From the NCBI RefSeq assembly GCF_963678635.1, contig NC_087071.1, forward strand, positions 30,060,141-30,124,140: a stretch of DNA of 64,000 bases. The letters are read 5' to 3'. A model generated the notes under the pieces. The model did not search any database. It saw nothing but the letters and a program-made list of their open reading frames with translations, and was not told the DNA's origin. The translations under genes were made by a program, and so were the position numbers. Source of the stretch: Symsagittifera roscoffensis (taxonomy: Eukaryota; Xenacoelomorpha; Acoela; Convolutidae). Position 1 is the first letter of the stretch. The number at the start of each line of letters is the position of its first letter. Positions 13,081-24,397 of this stretch are shown one piece after another.

Positions 13081-15177
13081 AATAGTAGTCTGTGAGCGTG
13101 AAAATCTGAGGTTGATCTTTTTTTTTTTAAATATGAGTTAAAAACTTTGTTAGCTCTCGAAGGTTACAAACTCAAACATCGTGAGCTCAATTAACACTGA
13201 AGTTAAAAAACTGATCTTTTGGATTCGATCATTACGGTCATTACTTACATCTTTAGTTAAGTTCAATGTTAACCTCAAAAAAGCAGTTCTAAATGAACGT
13301 AAACTTTATGCAACCTTCTTCATTAAGTGAGAGGCACTTACTTGATTAATTGCGTTTACGTTATTGAAGTGTTTTGAGAAAAAAAACGATTCGGCATTAG
13401 AAATGAAAACTTTATAATCGTTGATCAAATTTTAAAACGTAAATTAAATTGATTCATATTTAACCTTAAAATAACCGTAGTTTAGGTTCCATTAGCTTGC
13501 GTGAGCCCGCATCGGAGTAGAATTAAGTAATCGTTTATAGCGGATTTTTACGCAGATGTTTTGACGATAGTAATTTGTTATAATAGCCAAAATTAAGTTG
13601 CTGACCGGATTTATCATCAGTTATAACCCGCACTCAGTAAAAAAAAGAAAATAATCGATTAAATTACAATTCTAAGTCTACTTTTATCGAAATTATAAAT
13701 AATTATAAGCGCCAAATTTAGATGTTTAAACGATTTATAATCCACTTCGTGACATTATAATAAATTATAATCAAATATAATTGATTATACTTTTTCCGCA
13801 AGCCTCTTATCTCTTATAATCTTTCATAATCTCTTATAATTTGTTTCTTATAATCTTTTTTTAATCTATTATAACAAATTATAATACTTTTTTCTGTCTA
13901 AAATCTCTGGGTGTGAGATGTCTTGTCACTCTTTTTGGTTCGTCTGAACACAAAGTCTTACTACGAAACAAAAGTTTCATAGAGATCCTTTCATATTAGT
14001 TGAAAGAATTCCGCGGTAGGTGAAATGTAACTCTTTTATATGAATCATAAAACTAAAGCAGTGTGCTGATTCTCTGGTGGTCAAAAAAACTTGAAATATA
14101 CATCATGAAACAACTATAATCAAGAAGAAAAGAAAAAAGTTATAAATTTGAATTGATTTGAAAACTGTTAAAACAATTTGCTCGTTTTTCATATTAACCA
14201 ATGTCTACAAAAAGCATGAAACATAAGCTATTCATGTGCAAGGTCGAAGACAAAAAGGGCAAACAAAATGGATTATAAATATTTATAATCGACTAAAATA
14301 GTTTTTTCTGCAAGACAAATGAATTAGAATTTAAATAAATATAAATAAAATAAAAATAATCGATTATAATGTATTCTAATTGATTATATTTGATTTAAAA
14401 AATTGAGATTATAACCAATTTTTTCTCTATTTTTGCAAGACTGGTACTAAAATCATATTATAATCGATTATTAACGCTTGAAACTGGATGCGCGAGTCGT
14501 GAAATTTTCTATGAGATGATAATATCTTATAATTGGATTTGATTGGATATAGCTTCAACAAAAGTTCTTTTAAAAACGATTTAAAACGTTTAGTATATCT
14601 TATTTTGCCATAATAATTTCACGCAAAAATATATCTCATAATATTTAACATTAAGAACAAAATCTCTAAACATGAGATATCTTATCGCTGTTCGTTCATT
14701 TATACGCAAAATTTTTCTAAGAACAAAGTTTCATTAAGACTTTTTTAAATATGTTGAAAAATTCCCATGGTAAGTTGAATTTCTCAGCCAACTGAAACAT
14801 AGTTCTCAAAGTTTGATGGAAAAAAAACGCGGAGCATGAACAAATAATTGAATCAAGATAAATATGAGAAAAAAAATCACTTTTTCAAATTGATTTGAAA
14901 ACTACCCAAAACACTTCAAAAAAAACGTTTGCATCTACCGGAAGCATAAATTATGAGCAACTTGGATCAAGTTCGAAAAAATAAATTTTGGGGTTAAAAC
15001 TGATTATAATCGGTTTATTTAGATATTTTTTTTTTCGCTTGAAAACCGAAAAAGGGGTTAACCAAAATCGATTATAATCGATTATGCTTGTATTGAAATC
15101 AAATCAAATAGTAATGACAATCGAAGAAAATGACCTATAATTGCATATTGAAAAAGATGAGTTTTAGTAGATTATGA
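13081..15177. other. AT-rich region with ATCGATTATAAT palindromes
   Basis: There is no credible ORF. The palindromic string AATCGATT, often extended as TTATAATCGATTATAAT, recurs near 13653, 14349, 14464 and 15066, with many TATAAT-type variants. A short related stretch resumes at 24398 beyond the BEL element, so the retrotransposon landed inside this region. Confidence 0.55.
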
Positions 15178-15182
15178 TTTGA

Positions 15183-15641
15183 TGTTAATGCTACATAGCA
15201 TTAAAGTATGAAAGTATAGTATAAAGCCAGTATAGTTGCTTATCAATATCAGCTATATAGCTCAGCGTATACATAGTGCGTTCCGGGGAGTTCGGCGTGG
15301 GTTCGATTCTCACCTAAGTCGTTTCATTTGAGAATCCTATTTGAGCCGAACCTGACAGAACATAAAATGCTAATTTTTTAATCGGTTCAAAATTGGTTTG
15401 CAATTGAGTTTCTGTTAATTAAACTGCGTGAACTAAGTATGAACTCATTGTGAAAAAACACATAAATCACACAAATCAGGGCATGAACAAGCCCACTTTT
15501 CAACTTGATACGTGTAATGTTGTTGCTAATTCCGTGCAATAAAAAATTACTAAAATTCGCCGTTTATTGATTCTCTTGAATTAAACCGATTCTGTTTCCT
15601 GTTTTTATAAGTTATAAAAAAGTTATAAAAAGGCCAGAATA
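15183..15641 (+). repeat. 5' LTR
   Basis: Begins TGTTAATGCTACATAGC and ends GGCCAGAATA. It matches 23935-24392 almost base for base. It contains a tRNA-like stretch with A-box-like TAGCTCAGCGTATA (about 15259) and B-box-like GGGTTCGATTCTC (about 15299), present in both LTRs. Confidence 0.93.
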
Positions 15642-15643
15642 TT

Positions 15644-15663
15644 TTGGTGCCGCGACTCGGGAA
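15644..15663 (+). promoter_or_regulatory. Primer-binding site
   Basis: TGGTGCCGCGACTCGGGAAC starts a few bases after the 5' LTR. It begins with TGG, as expected for pairing with the CCA end of a tRNA primer. I cannot name the tRNA from this alone. Confidence 0.75.
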
Positions 15664-16768
15664 CACACAACTGAGGACCGACCCGAACACAATTTAATGC
15701 GAGCTCGAATTGAACCAAGGAACGACCCCTGGCGACCTCAAATTGAAGCAAGGAACGACCAGTGCACAATTTTGTGCGACCTCAAATTGAAGCAAGGAAC
15801 GACCCCTGCACAATTTTGAGCGACCTCATTCTCCAAATCAAGGAGCCCTCCACAATTTCGTGTGACCTCAAGTCAAAAACGGGGAAAGCTCCACAAGTCA
15901 AAACAAAGCCGACAAGCCAGAAGGCCGACATCACACAAGGCGGAAAGTGGTTTTTCTGTGGAATCTTCGTGTACTTTTGGACTCCATGCAAAAAACTTGT
16001 AAGATCGAACCTGTGCTTTCAACTAACTTTTAGACTCTAATTTGTGCTAGTTTTTTAACCAAAAAAAAGTGCTACTTTTTTGATTATCAGTGCTATAAAA
16101 TTACATACGATGTTGTTAATTGCAAACCGATTAAGACCGTACTAGATACCTAATCCTAGTTCATACCCAGTACCCTATTACCCCAGGATAATCTCGAATC
16201 CAAAAAATTTTGTGAAAAAAAATTCAGAAAATTTTCCAAAAAATTTTTGCAAAAAAATAAATAAAAATTTTCAAAAAAAAAATTTCTCGAAAAAAAAAAG
16301 TTATTCCAACTTTTCCCAAAACTTTCACTGACAAAAAAAAATTTTTTTTTTTTGCCCGATTTTAGAGCAAAATCGGAAAACACCGTTTTCGTCTCGCCCG
16401 TTCAAACGTTTAAACCGTCAATCGTGTCGAGCAAGTTTTTTGAGTGAATCCCTACCTCGGTTTCCTCCAGTGGTTGGATACACTTTAAAAAATTTGCTCG
16501 GCTCGCCCCGTTTTCGGCCGCATACCGCCGCGACCGTTACTACTACCGTTTCGCCGTAACGTCGTTGAGTTTAACCGATAAACCGTACGCGTTAACTTAA
16601 ATAGTACTGAATCGAAGCCTTAGCAAAACCTTAAAAAAACCCTCAGCTAAGGGTTCTTAAAGTTCTTATCGTGATAAATTTTTTTTTTCATTTCTATGTG
16701 ACGACTTTACATCAACAGACTCCTTAAATTGATTGCCATTAAAACAATCGTATCGCTTATCACTCTCA
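15664..16768 (+). other. BEL leader with short tandem repeats
   Basis: A long untranslated leader. At about 15690-15850 a degenerate repeat of about 50 bp (AATTGAAGCAAGGAACGACC...GCGACCTC) occurs three to four times. 16200-16350 is A/T homopolymer-rich and 16380-16600 is comparatively rich in CG. The small open frames here look fortuitous. Confidence 0.5.
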
Positions 16769-17416
16769 ATGGTGTTCATCATTGCTGCGAGTTCTCTCCA
16801 TCACTCCGTAAATACATTACCATTAACTCTACAAAAACGCCTCGACGACACTTTTAAAGCAGTTCCAGGTTTAAGCTTTAATTTGAATGCAAATAACCGG
16901 CAAAAGACTGTTCAATATCTTTTAAGCAATTCCCGAAAATGTATGATAGAGAAAAACTTTATAATTTGGCACGATGTTATAAATAATTCATTGAGCAAGC
17001 ATAGATCAGACAACGATAACCCACTTACACCAGAAAGTCTGATTAAAATTTTAGAAGAGTATAAAAACAAAATATCAGCCATTATTTACGTACACCGTCA
17101 AAATACCCCTAATATTTACGGACGTTTGGTTGAAACAGGAATATTAACAACTAATGTGACCAAACATTTAATATCAAAAAGAAAAGCTAGCAATAAAGAA
17201 TTAATTCGTAAGCTTAAATTAATTCAACCTCCGGCGTTTTTAGAAATAAAAAATTTGAGAATCATTCGACGTTATTTCCCCAATCTGTCCGAACTTATCA
17301 ATAAAGTTAAAAGTCGTCGACCAAGTTCAAGGAAAAGAAAAGCAGATAAGCAAAAGATTTCACAAATGACAACAGTCGAAGAATATTTAACATTTGTTAG
17401 GCATTATAAACCTTGA
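16769..17416 (+). CDS. Unrecognised accessory ORF upstream of gag
   Basis: An open frame of 215 codons from the ATG at 16769, intact although gag-pol beside it is riddled with stops. The protein is lysine/arginine-rich. It has a middle segment with alternating hydrophobic residues (IIWHDVINNSLSKHR, then TPESLIKILEEYKNKISAII) and a basic tail (RRPSSRKRK) that could be a nuclear-localisation or nucleic-acid-binding signal. I see no gag, protease or envelope features and no signal peptide or membrane span. BEL elements usually pass from leader to gag without such a gene. It could be an accessory gene of this lineage or a nested insertion. I do not assign a function. Confidence 0.6.
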   Translation: MVFIIAASSLHHSVNTLPLTLQKRLDDTFKAVPGLSFNLNANNRQKTVQYLLSNSRKCMIEKNFIIWHDVINNSLSKHRSDNDNPLTPESLIKILEEYKNKISAIIYVHRQNTPNIYGRLVETGILTTNVTKHLISKRKASNKELIRKLKLIQPPAFLEIKNLRIIRRYFPNLSELINKVKSRRPSSRKRKADKQKISQMTTVEEYLTFVRHYKP

Positions 17417-17618
17417 TTTTTTTTTGATTAGTTAAATTCATCTTTATTTTCAATCTTTTAGTTTGTTGTCCTTCTGTTCCGTAGGCAACGAGAATCGTAG
17501 GGGTCTTGCGAGGATCCTCTCGTTCGGTATAGGACGCGGCTACTTGAATTGACTCTAGTTTGATTCCGTCAACCGACACTATTTGTTTTTGCTCTTATTT
17601 AGAAACAAATGTTTCAAA
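17417..17618 (+). other. Spacer before gag with possible splice acceptor
   Basis: Contains pyrimidine-rich stretches ending in CTTTTAG (about 17460) and TCTTATTTAG (about 17602), the second 17 nt before the gag ATG. Either could be a splice acceptor that bypasses the long leader and the accessory ORF. This is inferred only. Confidence 0.3.
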
Positions 17619-18035
17619 ATGGAGCTTGATCTCGTCCAGAAGCTAAACAAAATTTATCTTGCCAGGAAAGAGTTAAAAACAAATCTTTTCGATTACCATG
17701 CCAAAATTACGGAATATATAAGTGCGAATGATAGACCAGCTAAAATTGAAACGTACATAGAAAAATCTAGCATTTGCTTACAAAAAGTTATGGAGAAAAA
17801 TGATGAGCTTAAATCTTTGTCTATGCACAGCAACAACGCTGCTGAAACAATAAATCAACTTGAGTTTTACCTAGGATCTACCACTGCAAAACATGACGAT
17901 GTATTAGGTCTAGCTAAAAATTACTTTCAAATTAAACATCAAGAGGACCAGGTAGCAACTGCACGAACCCCAACGCCAAGCGAATCCGTCCGTTCCAAGA
18001 AACCCTTTCACAGCGTTCTACGATTGCATCAATGA
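17619..18035 (+). CDS. gag: BEL gag, N-terminal part
   Basis: Starts at the ATG at 17619 (MELDLVQKLNKIYLARKEL). It is a helical, charged N-terminal gag region ending in a TPTPSES linker, as in BEL gag proteins. The frame stops at 18035, while the continuation of gag is in another frame that is open across 17990-18040. One indel around 17990-18005 therefore separates the two halves. Gag assembles the virus-like particle in the cytoplasm. The frameshift should prevent a full gag product from this copy. Confidence 0.75.
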   Translation: MELDLVQKLNKIYLARKELKTNLFDYHAKITEYISANDRPAKIETYIEKSSICLQKVMEKNDELKSLSMHSNNAAETINQLEFYLGSTTAKHDDVLGLAKNYFQIKHQEDQVATARTPTPSESVRSKKPFHSVLRLHQ

Positions 18036-19663
18036 CTTCGAGTGAGCGTCAAAGAGAAGCAGCCCTTGCAAAAATTAGACGCGAAGAAGTTGAACGCCAA
18101 GTAGAAGCTAAGCTTCGTTTGAAAAAGCAAGAGATCCAGATTCAGTCGATGAAGGGTCAACTTGATCTTGATGTGGTTGTAGAGGAAAGCCGTCAAAAGC
18201 TAGCTGAAGCAACTATAGAAGGATCTGAATATCTGGAAGACGCCTCTGAAATTTGTGAATTTCGTCGTAGCAGATCGAAATTGGCAATGGCCGTTCAGGA
18301 GAACCAAACGGAGGAAGACAGGACAAGAAGTTGGGTGAACACTCAATTCCCAACTCAGGAGATAGTTCAGCCCGTGGCCCCAGTCCAAAGTGTCAATCTG
18401 GAACCAGCTTCCGAGTTCTTGTCATTTTCAAGTATTGAACCGCCTTTCAGTCGAAATCTGACGATGATTAATAACTCACATCCATTTGCTGATTATTTCG
18501 AAACCACTTGTATAAACTCACAAAGTGTTAACGTCCCTCATACATCAAATACAAGTGTCCGCTTGCCAAACCCAAAGTTAAACAGTACGTATGAGCCACA
18601 GTAATAGCTACCTTCGACCAAGCTATACAACTACAACCTTTTGATGCAGAGTAGTTTTCATCATTCTAATATCCCGACGAGCTCAATGCCCATTGCTCAA
18701 CAAACCTTTTTCCCAAGTAATTCCGCAAATTTTGTGTACCAACCGCTTTTACCAACTAACGTTGGTCCTCTCAATCCTCCAACAGTCACCTTCTCCCCTA
18801 ACTCATATTATGTCACACAGCCATCGAATGTTCAACCGTTCTCTAGCGGAGGAACAACTTTTTATGTCGGTGATCCTAAAACTTTAGACGCCGCAATCTA
18901 TTCAAAACCGTTGATGGCGCCTTATACAAATGAGAACAAACAATATGGCCCATTTACGTCCTCGAGCAGTAAACCAATCACAAATCAAGATCTAGCTGAA
19001 ATCTTGACACTGAGCCAGAAAGGTCCCTTGCCTGAATGGAAATTGTCTTCTTTCGACGGAAATCCGTTGCAGTGGCCTGAATGGTTTAGTCAGTTCAAAA
19101 GTGCAATCGATGCAAAAGTTTTAAGTGATGATGTCAAACTGACATATCTCAAAACTCTCGTTTCAGGCAAAGCGAAGAATGCAATTGCCGAATTCGCTTA
19201 CAGTGGAGTATTCTACAAGGACGCTTTGAAAACTCTAGAGATGAAATTTGGACAACCACAGACGATTGTGGCAACTCATCTTGAAAAACTTTCGAATTTT
19301 CCACCTCTCAAAATGCACAATTCAGAAAGCATTATCAGTTTCGCTTCCTGTCTATCCAGTCTTGTCGCAGTTTTAAAATCGTTAGGATATGAGTATGACT
19401 TGAAGAGTACATCCGTTTTGAATCAAGTTATTTCTAAATTGCCTCCAAATATGAAAGAGTCATGGTCTCTCCACTCTGTAAAGAAATGTTGGAGACAGCC
19501 AACCGTTTTAGACTTTAATGATTGGCTCCGCGACAAGGCTGAGGCACATGAACTTATGCGTGTGAGTCAGAATAAGTCACGACCTGAGGAGACTCCAAAG
19601 ACTGGCTTCCATAAACCACCTACAAAAGTTTTTGCCGCTGCTTCAAAAGTTGAAAAACCAATT
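18000..19663 (+). pseudogene. gag: BEL gag, central and capsid region (interrupted)
   Basis: Continues gag in the frame used by all of pol. A glutamate/lysine-rich coiled-coil-like stretch lies at 18030-18220. A proline/serine/asparagine-rich linker follows. A capsid-like domain (WPEWFSQFKSAIDAKVLSD...KLTYLKTLVSGKAKNAI, about 19075-19190) is the family's characteristic retropepsin-associated gag block (often annotated DUF1759). Adjacent TAA and TAG stops interrupt it at 18602-18607 and a TAA ends it at 19664. There is no frameshift in this section. Confidence 0.85.
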
Positions 19664-19666
19664 TAA

Positions 19667-20620
19667 GCTCCGTGCCTCCAGTGCAATGGTAAACACCCAC
19701 TCTGGAGTTGTTCTGTGTTTAAGGAAAAGACCCCAACTCAACGAGCTCAATTCTCCGCACAAAATAGGGTGTGTTTTGCCTGCTTTCAACCTGACCACAT
19801 GTTCCGAAAATGCCCTAAAGCCCGCAAATGCACTAAGCCTGCTTGTGAAAGCACCCATAATGTCTTGTTACATGGTGCTGAGAAAGTTTTCAGCGTCAGG
19901 TCTGCAAACAAAGAGTTAAACAATAGCAATAATGCAAGCCATTCGAATTCAAACAGTACCGCCCCGCCGAACCGGAATAAGCCGCAAACTTCGTCATCGA
20001 ACGTAGCCGGTTCGTCGTCTTACAAGAAACTAACGGGACTCCTTCCTGTGCTTCAATTGGAAATAAGTTCACACACAGATGTGACCACTGCTCTTGTAAT
20101 GTGCGATTCCTGTTGTACCCACTCATGGGTCTCGGCGGGCCTAGCACAGCGTTTAAATTTAACTGGCCAACAGCTAGATATTCTGGTAAACGGCTTCAAT
20201 TCGACGGAATCCGTTCCCACGCAACAAGTTGAAGTGAATGTTTCTGCCAAATTCGACCACCATGAATACTCGTTTAGGGTTACGCCGTTTGTGAAAGACA
20301 GTTTGAGCGTTGGTTCCGAAACCATTGACGTTACCATTCTCCAAGACAGGTTTCCACATCTACAGCCAATTAAACCTATTGTCTACAACTATTCCGACGT
20401 TGAGATGATATTAGGGCAGGATGTCTTTCATGCAATCAAGCCTCTCGAATACTTCCAAGGACGAAATCAAAACACTCCTGTCGCTGTCCGTATGCCCATT
20501 GGCTGGGTTCTCAGTGGCCCACTTCCATCACCAATCGGTGTTCGAGCCACCACTTTCAAGTGCAATGTTGAAGACGTAGCACTTGCTGACCAAGTGAAGA
20601 AATGGTACGAGCTAGAGTCC
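19667..20620 (+). pseudogene. pol: BEL zinc knuckles and aspartic protease
   Basis: Two CxxCxxxHxxxxC knuckles (CLQCNGKHPLWSC and CFACFQPDHMFRKC) follow directly after the TAA at 19664. They show that the frame continues across it, because the first knuckle lies before any new ATG. The protease domain (DUF1758-like) has the catalytic region ALVMCDSCCTHSWVS at about 20090. The aspartate is present, but DSC stands where D-S/T-G is usual. A later conserved ILGQDVFH strand sits near 20410. A TAG at 20621 ends the segment. The protease would mature gag-pol in the particle. Confidence 0.85.
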
Positions 20621-20623
20621 TAG

Positions 20624-22288
20624 GGCACGTTTAAACAAGCTGATCCCAGTTCCTCAGCTGATAAACGTGCACAAAAAATTCTTGACTCTACCACGATTCA
20701 TGATGGCAGTCGTTATATTGTCGGAATGCTCTGGGCTACTGACAATATTTATCTTCCCGATAACTTTTACGCTTCGTTAGTCCAGCTTAAGTCTCTTGAA
20801 AAGCGTCTAGAGAAAGATTTAAACCTGAAAACTCAATACGCATCAGATATCCGAAGTGATGTCGAGAAGGGTTACGTGGTCCCGGTTAGCCCTCACGACT
20901 CAAAACACCGTTCAGACCGAGAATGGTACGTACCGCACCACCCAGTTTTAAATCCGAACAAACCCGGCAAAGTTCGGCGCGTTTTAAACGGTGCTTCTAG
21001 GTTTCACGGCAATTCACTGAATAACTCCCTTCTAGTCGGCCCCGATCTGCTTCAGAACCTTTTATTCGTTTTAATGCGCTTCCGAAAGCACAAATACGCA
21101 ATTTCCGCAGATATCGAAGGCATGTTTATGCAGGTCGGCTTACTAGAAAGCGATCAACGTTCCTTGCGTTTTTTGTGGCGGGAGGACCCCACATCAGATG
21201 TGAGTGTATTTCAATATACAAGGCATATATTTGGAGCGAAAGATTCTCCGACATGTGCTAACTATGCTCTTCGCCGAACAGCCGTCGATAACCAAGATCG
21301 TTACCCCGATGCCGCTTGCGCCGTGCTTAACAACTTTTAAATGGATGACTACCTTGGGTCTGTGAAAAACCCAGAAACTGCTTTAAGGTTAAGTCGCAGT
21401 TTAGTTGAACTGCTTAAGTTGGGTGGGTTTAATCTTACAAAATTTATTAGCAACGTTCCCAGTTTGTCTTCGGAACTAAATCCCCCTAAGACCAGCGCTA
21501 ACAACAGTAAGGAAATTATTACCGCTGCGATTAATCCGGAAACCGCATCGCATGTTCTCGGTCTCAAATGGGACCACGTCACCGATACGTTGGTTGTGAG
21601 CAGAGGAGTCAACCGCGAACTCAAAGACTCTGTTACGCAGCGATCGGTCCTTAGTTTTGTGTCCTCCGTGTTCGACCCCATAGGTCTTGTCGCCCCATAT
21701 ACCGTACGCGCACGTTTGTTACTGAAAGATATCTGGAGATTGAGTGGCCAACAGTGGGACGACCCACTGCCAATTGAGTTGTGCCGCAGATTCACTGAAT
21801 GGCACTCTGGCTTGCCAGTTTTAGGGCAGCTCAAAATACCTCGTTGCTATTTTGACTTCTCAGTCGATGAGGTTGAGCTGCACATGTTCGGTGATAGCTC
21901 ATTGGACGTTTTCTGTTCTGTAGCATTCCTGCGAGCTCAGAAAAACGCCTGTTCCAAATGTCAACTAGCGTTTGTTTTCGGTAAAGCAAGAGTAGCCCCG
22001 ATGAAGATGCTTTCAATTCCGAAGTTGGAACTTCAGGCTGCACTTCTTGCCAGTCGCCTGAAGGATGATATCGAGATAGCTCTGACACTGAGTATTTCCA
22101 AAGTGTTCATGTGGACTGACAGCACAACAGTCCTTCAGTGGTTGAACTCGACAAGCAAACAGCCCGTGTTTGTAGCCAATCGAGTAGCCGAGATTCTGGA
22201 GTCAACATCAATTGACCAATGGTTCCATGTTTTGAGTGGAGACAACCCCGCTGACACCGGAACTAGAGGTATTACTGCTGACTCCCTC
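20624..22288 (+). pseudogene. pol: BEL reverse transcriptase and RNase H
   Basis: The fingers/palm region includes KVRRVLNGASRFHGNSLNN and ISADIEGMFMQVGL (first catalytic Asp). The catalytic MDDYLGS box at 21341 has a TAA immediately before it, where BEL elements have an aromatic residue. RNase H follows with its acidic residues in MFGDSSLD (about 21888), ELQAALLASRL (about 22030), WTDSTTVLQW (about 22113) and NPADTGTRG (about 22246). Everything is collinear in one frame. A TAG at 22289 ends the piece. The enzyme would copy element RNA into DNA in the cytoplasmic particle. Confidence 0.92.
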
Positions 22289-22291
22289 TAG

Positions 22292-23572
22292 CAAAGCAGT
22301 TGGGTAAACGGCCCTTCCTTTTTGAAAACTTCTGATTGGCCTTTCAATCCAAATAGGGAAGTTACTGACAAAATTCGCCTGGATGGTCCGGTCTACGATC
22401 TAAACGAGGGTTTAGAGGTCTCTTCCAATTTTCTGTGCACTGCAGTTTCGACTGACTTTGCCTTCCCTTGGGAAGAGTATAGCTCGTTCTCCAAGATAAA
22501 GCGACTGGTCGCATATATGTTGAGACTCTCACCTAAGCATAGACATTTCAGATCGCCAGATAAGGCCATAATTGATCCAGCAGAACTTGTTATTTCAGAG
22601 GAAAAACTTTTGCAACTTTCGCAGTTAGAGTCATTCCCAGCTGAAAGTAAACAATTAGCAGCTGGAAAATATGTGAAAACGTCGAGCCGTATATCATCGT
22701 ATTCGCCTTTTATCGGGCCGAACGGTTTAATTAGATCTACCGGCCGTATCCAACGTCTCTCTGTAACCGCATTCGAAACTCGCCATCCAATAAATTTGGA
22801 TAGCCGCCATCGCCTAATCCGATTGTTTCTCCGTTTTTATCACATTAAGCATGAACATCAGTCAGTCGACTACCTTCGTTCCGTCATTCATCAGCAATTT
22901 GTTGTACTACGCTTAAGATCTGCACTAAGAGCTATTGAAACACATTGGGTGTGCTGTAGAAAGCGAAAAGCGAAAACCATTACTCCAATGATGTCTGACC
23001 TTCCCGCGGAGCGTCTAGGTTACCGCCAGCCACCGTTCTCGAACTGCGGCGTCGATTATTTTGGACCATTTCATGTAACCATTCGTCGATCTTCCGAGAA
23101 ACGCTGGGGTTTTCTATTTACTTGCTTAACGACTCGCGCAATTCACATTGAGTTGGTTCCATCCATGGACACAAGTTCATGTGTGATGGCTATCGAGCGC
23201 TTTAATTCTAGGCGAGGAACACCCTCAATAATTTGGTCGGACAACGGAATAAACTTTGTAGGAGCCGAAAAAGAGCTTCTTCTGTGCATCAAAAATTGGA
23301 ACGCAGAAGCTCCACTGTCGCTCGTACACAAAGACATTAAGTGGAAGTATAATCCGCCAAGTGCACCACATCAAGGTGGAGCATGGGAGCGAATGGTGCG
23401 CAGTTGTAAGCGTGTGTTTTATGCAATCTTAGGGTCAAGAAAGTTGACTGACGAGATTTTGAACACAACCATGTGCCTAGTTGAAGGTTCACTAAACGCC
23501 CGTCCACTCACTCCCGTTTCTGACGACCGCGATAGTCTTGAGGCTTTGACGCCGAATCATTTCCTCTTAGGT
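22292..23572 (+). pseudogene. pol: BEL integrase
   Basis: Zinc-binding N domain: HIKHEHQSV ... HWVCCRKRKA (about 22840-22975), a variant of HHCC. The DDE core has the first Asp in GVDYFGPF (about 23050), the second in IWSDNGINFVG (about 23233) and Glu in GGAWERMVR (about 23375). Length and order match BEL integrases. The segment begins after the TAG at 22289 and ends at a TAG at 23573 in the usual HFLLG motif. It inserts the cDNA, generating the 5-bp duplication seen here. Confidence 0.92.
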
Positions 23573-23575
23573 TAG

Positions 23576-23950
23576 CACAGTCTAACGTTTCCGTCTCCAA
23601 GGTCAAGTGAAAACTATTCTCACTCTAAGCGCTATGCCCGTGCGCAGTCGTACGCAAACGCAATTTGGCAGCGATGGTTAAGTGAGTACGTCCCTACACT
23701 CAATAAAAGAGTTAAGTGGCATGCTCCTCCCGAATACTCTTTGAAAACGGGAGATATCGTGTGGTTAGTTGAATCCACTAGCCCTAGGGGCCACTACCCA
23801 CTAGCACGCATAACGTCGCTAAACTACGGCAAAGACAACACCGCCCGTTCCGCAAACCTAAGGACCGTTTCCGGAAACTACACTCGGCCGCTCGTTAAGC
23901 TCGTTCCGGTTCTCGCTCCTTCGGGCGTGGAGGATGTTAATGCTACATAG
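23576..23950 (+). pseudogene. pol: BEL integrase C-terminal domain
   Basis: Same frame as the integrase core: a small SH3-like strand region (LKTGDIVWLVESTSPRGHYP) and the DUF5641-like tail of BEL integrases (NYTRPLVKLVPV). The frame terminates at a TAG at 23948-23950, 16 nt inside the 3' LTR, so the end of pol overlaps the LTR. Confidence 0.85.
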
Positions 23951-24392
23951 CATTAAAGTATGAAAGTATAGTATAAAGCCAGTATAGTTGCTTATCAATA
24001 TCAGCTAAATAGCTCAGCGTATACATAGTGCGTTCCGGGGAGTTCGGCGTGGGTTCGATTCTCACCTAAGTCGTTTCATTTGAGAATCTATTTGAGCCGA
24101 ACCTGACAGAACATAAAATGCTAATTTTTAATCGGTTCAAAATTGGTTTGCAATTGAGTTTCTGTTAATTAAACTGGGTGAACTAAGTATGAACTCATTG
24201 TGAAAAAACACATAAATCACACAAATCAGGGCATGAACAAGCCCACTTTTCAACTTGATACGTGTAATGTTGTTGCTAATTCCGTGCAATAAAAAATTAC
24301 TAAAATTCGCCGTTTATTGATTCTCTTGAATTAAACCGATTCTGTTTCCTGTTTTTATAAGTTATAAAAAAGTTATAAAAAAGGCCAGAATA
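23935..24392 (+). repeat. 3' LTR
   Basis: Near-identical to the 5' LTR. Differences are two substitutions (TATATAG/TAAATAG and CTGCGTG/CTGGGTG) and three single-base length changes. It is preceded by purine-rich GGGCGTGGAGGA and followed by the duplicated TTTGA. Confidence 0.93.
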
Positions 24393-24397
24393 TTTGA

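Larger units (their letters stand above)
15183..24392 (+). mobile_element. BEL/Pao LTR retrotransposon
   Basis: A complete element with 459-bp and 458-bp LTRs that differ at only about five positions. The flanking 5-bp duplication TTTGA is at 15178-15182 and 24393-24397. A primer-binding site follows the 5' LTR and a purine-rich stretch (GGGCGTGGAGGA) precedes the 3' LTR. The domain order gag, CCHC-like knuckles, aspartic protease, reverse transcriptase, RNase H, integrase is that of BEL/Pao (integrase last, protease of BEL type). Seven in-frame TAA/TAG stops and one gag frameshift make this copy non-autonomous, although the LTRs say it inserted recently. Confidence 0.95.

Noticed and set aside
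21349-21834. 161-codon minus-strand ORF inside pol
   Set aside because: Shadow of the reverse-transcriptase frame; no features of its own.
18602-23575. Alternative genetic code with TAA/TAG as sense codons
   Set aside because: Genes elsewhere in the window end normally with TAA or TAG as well as TGA (Pgd ends in TAA; the capsid and protease genes also stop at the expected places), so the standard code holds.
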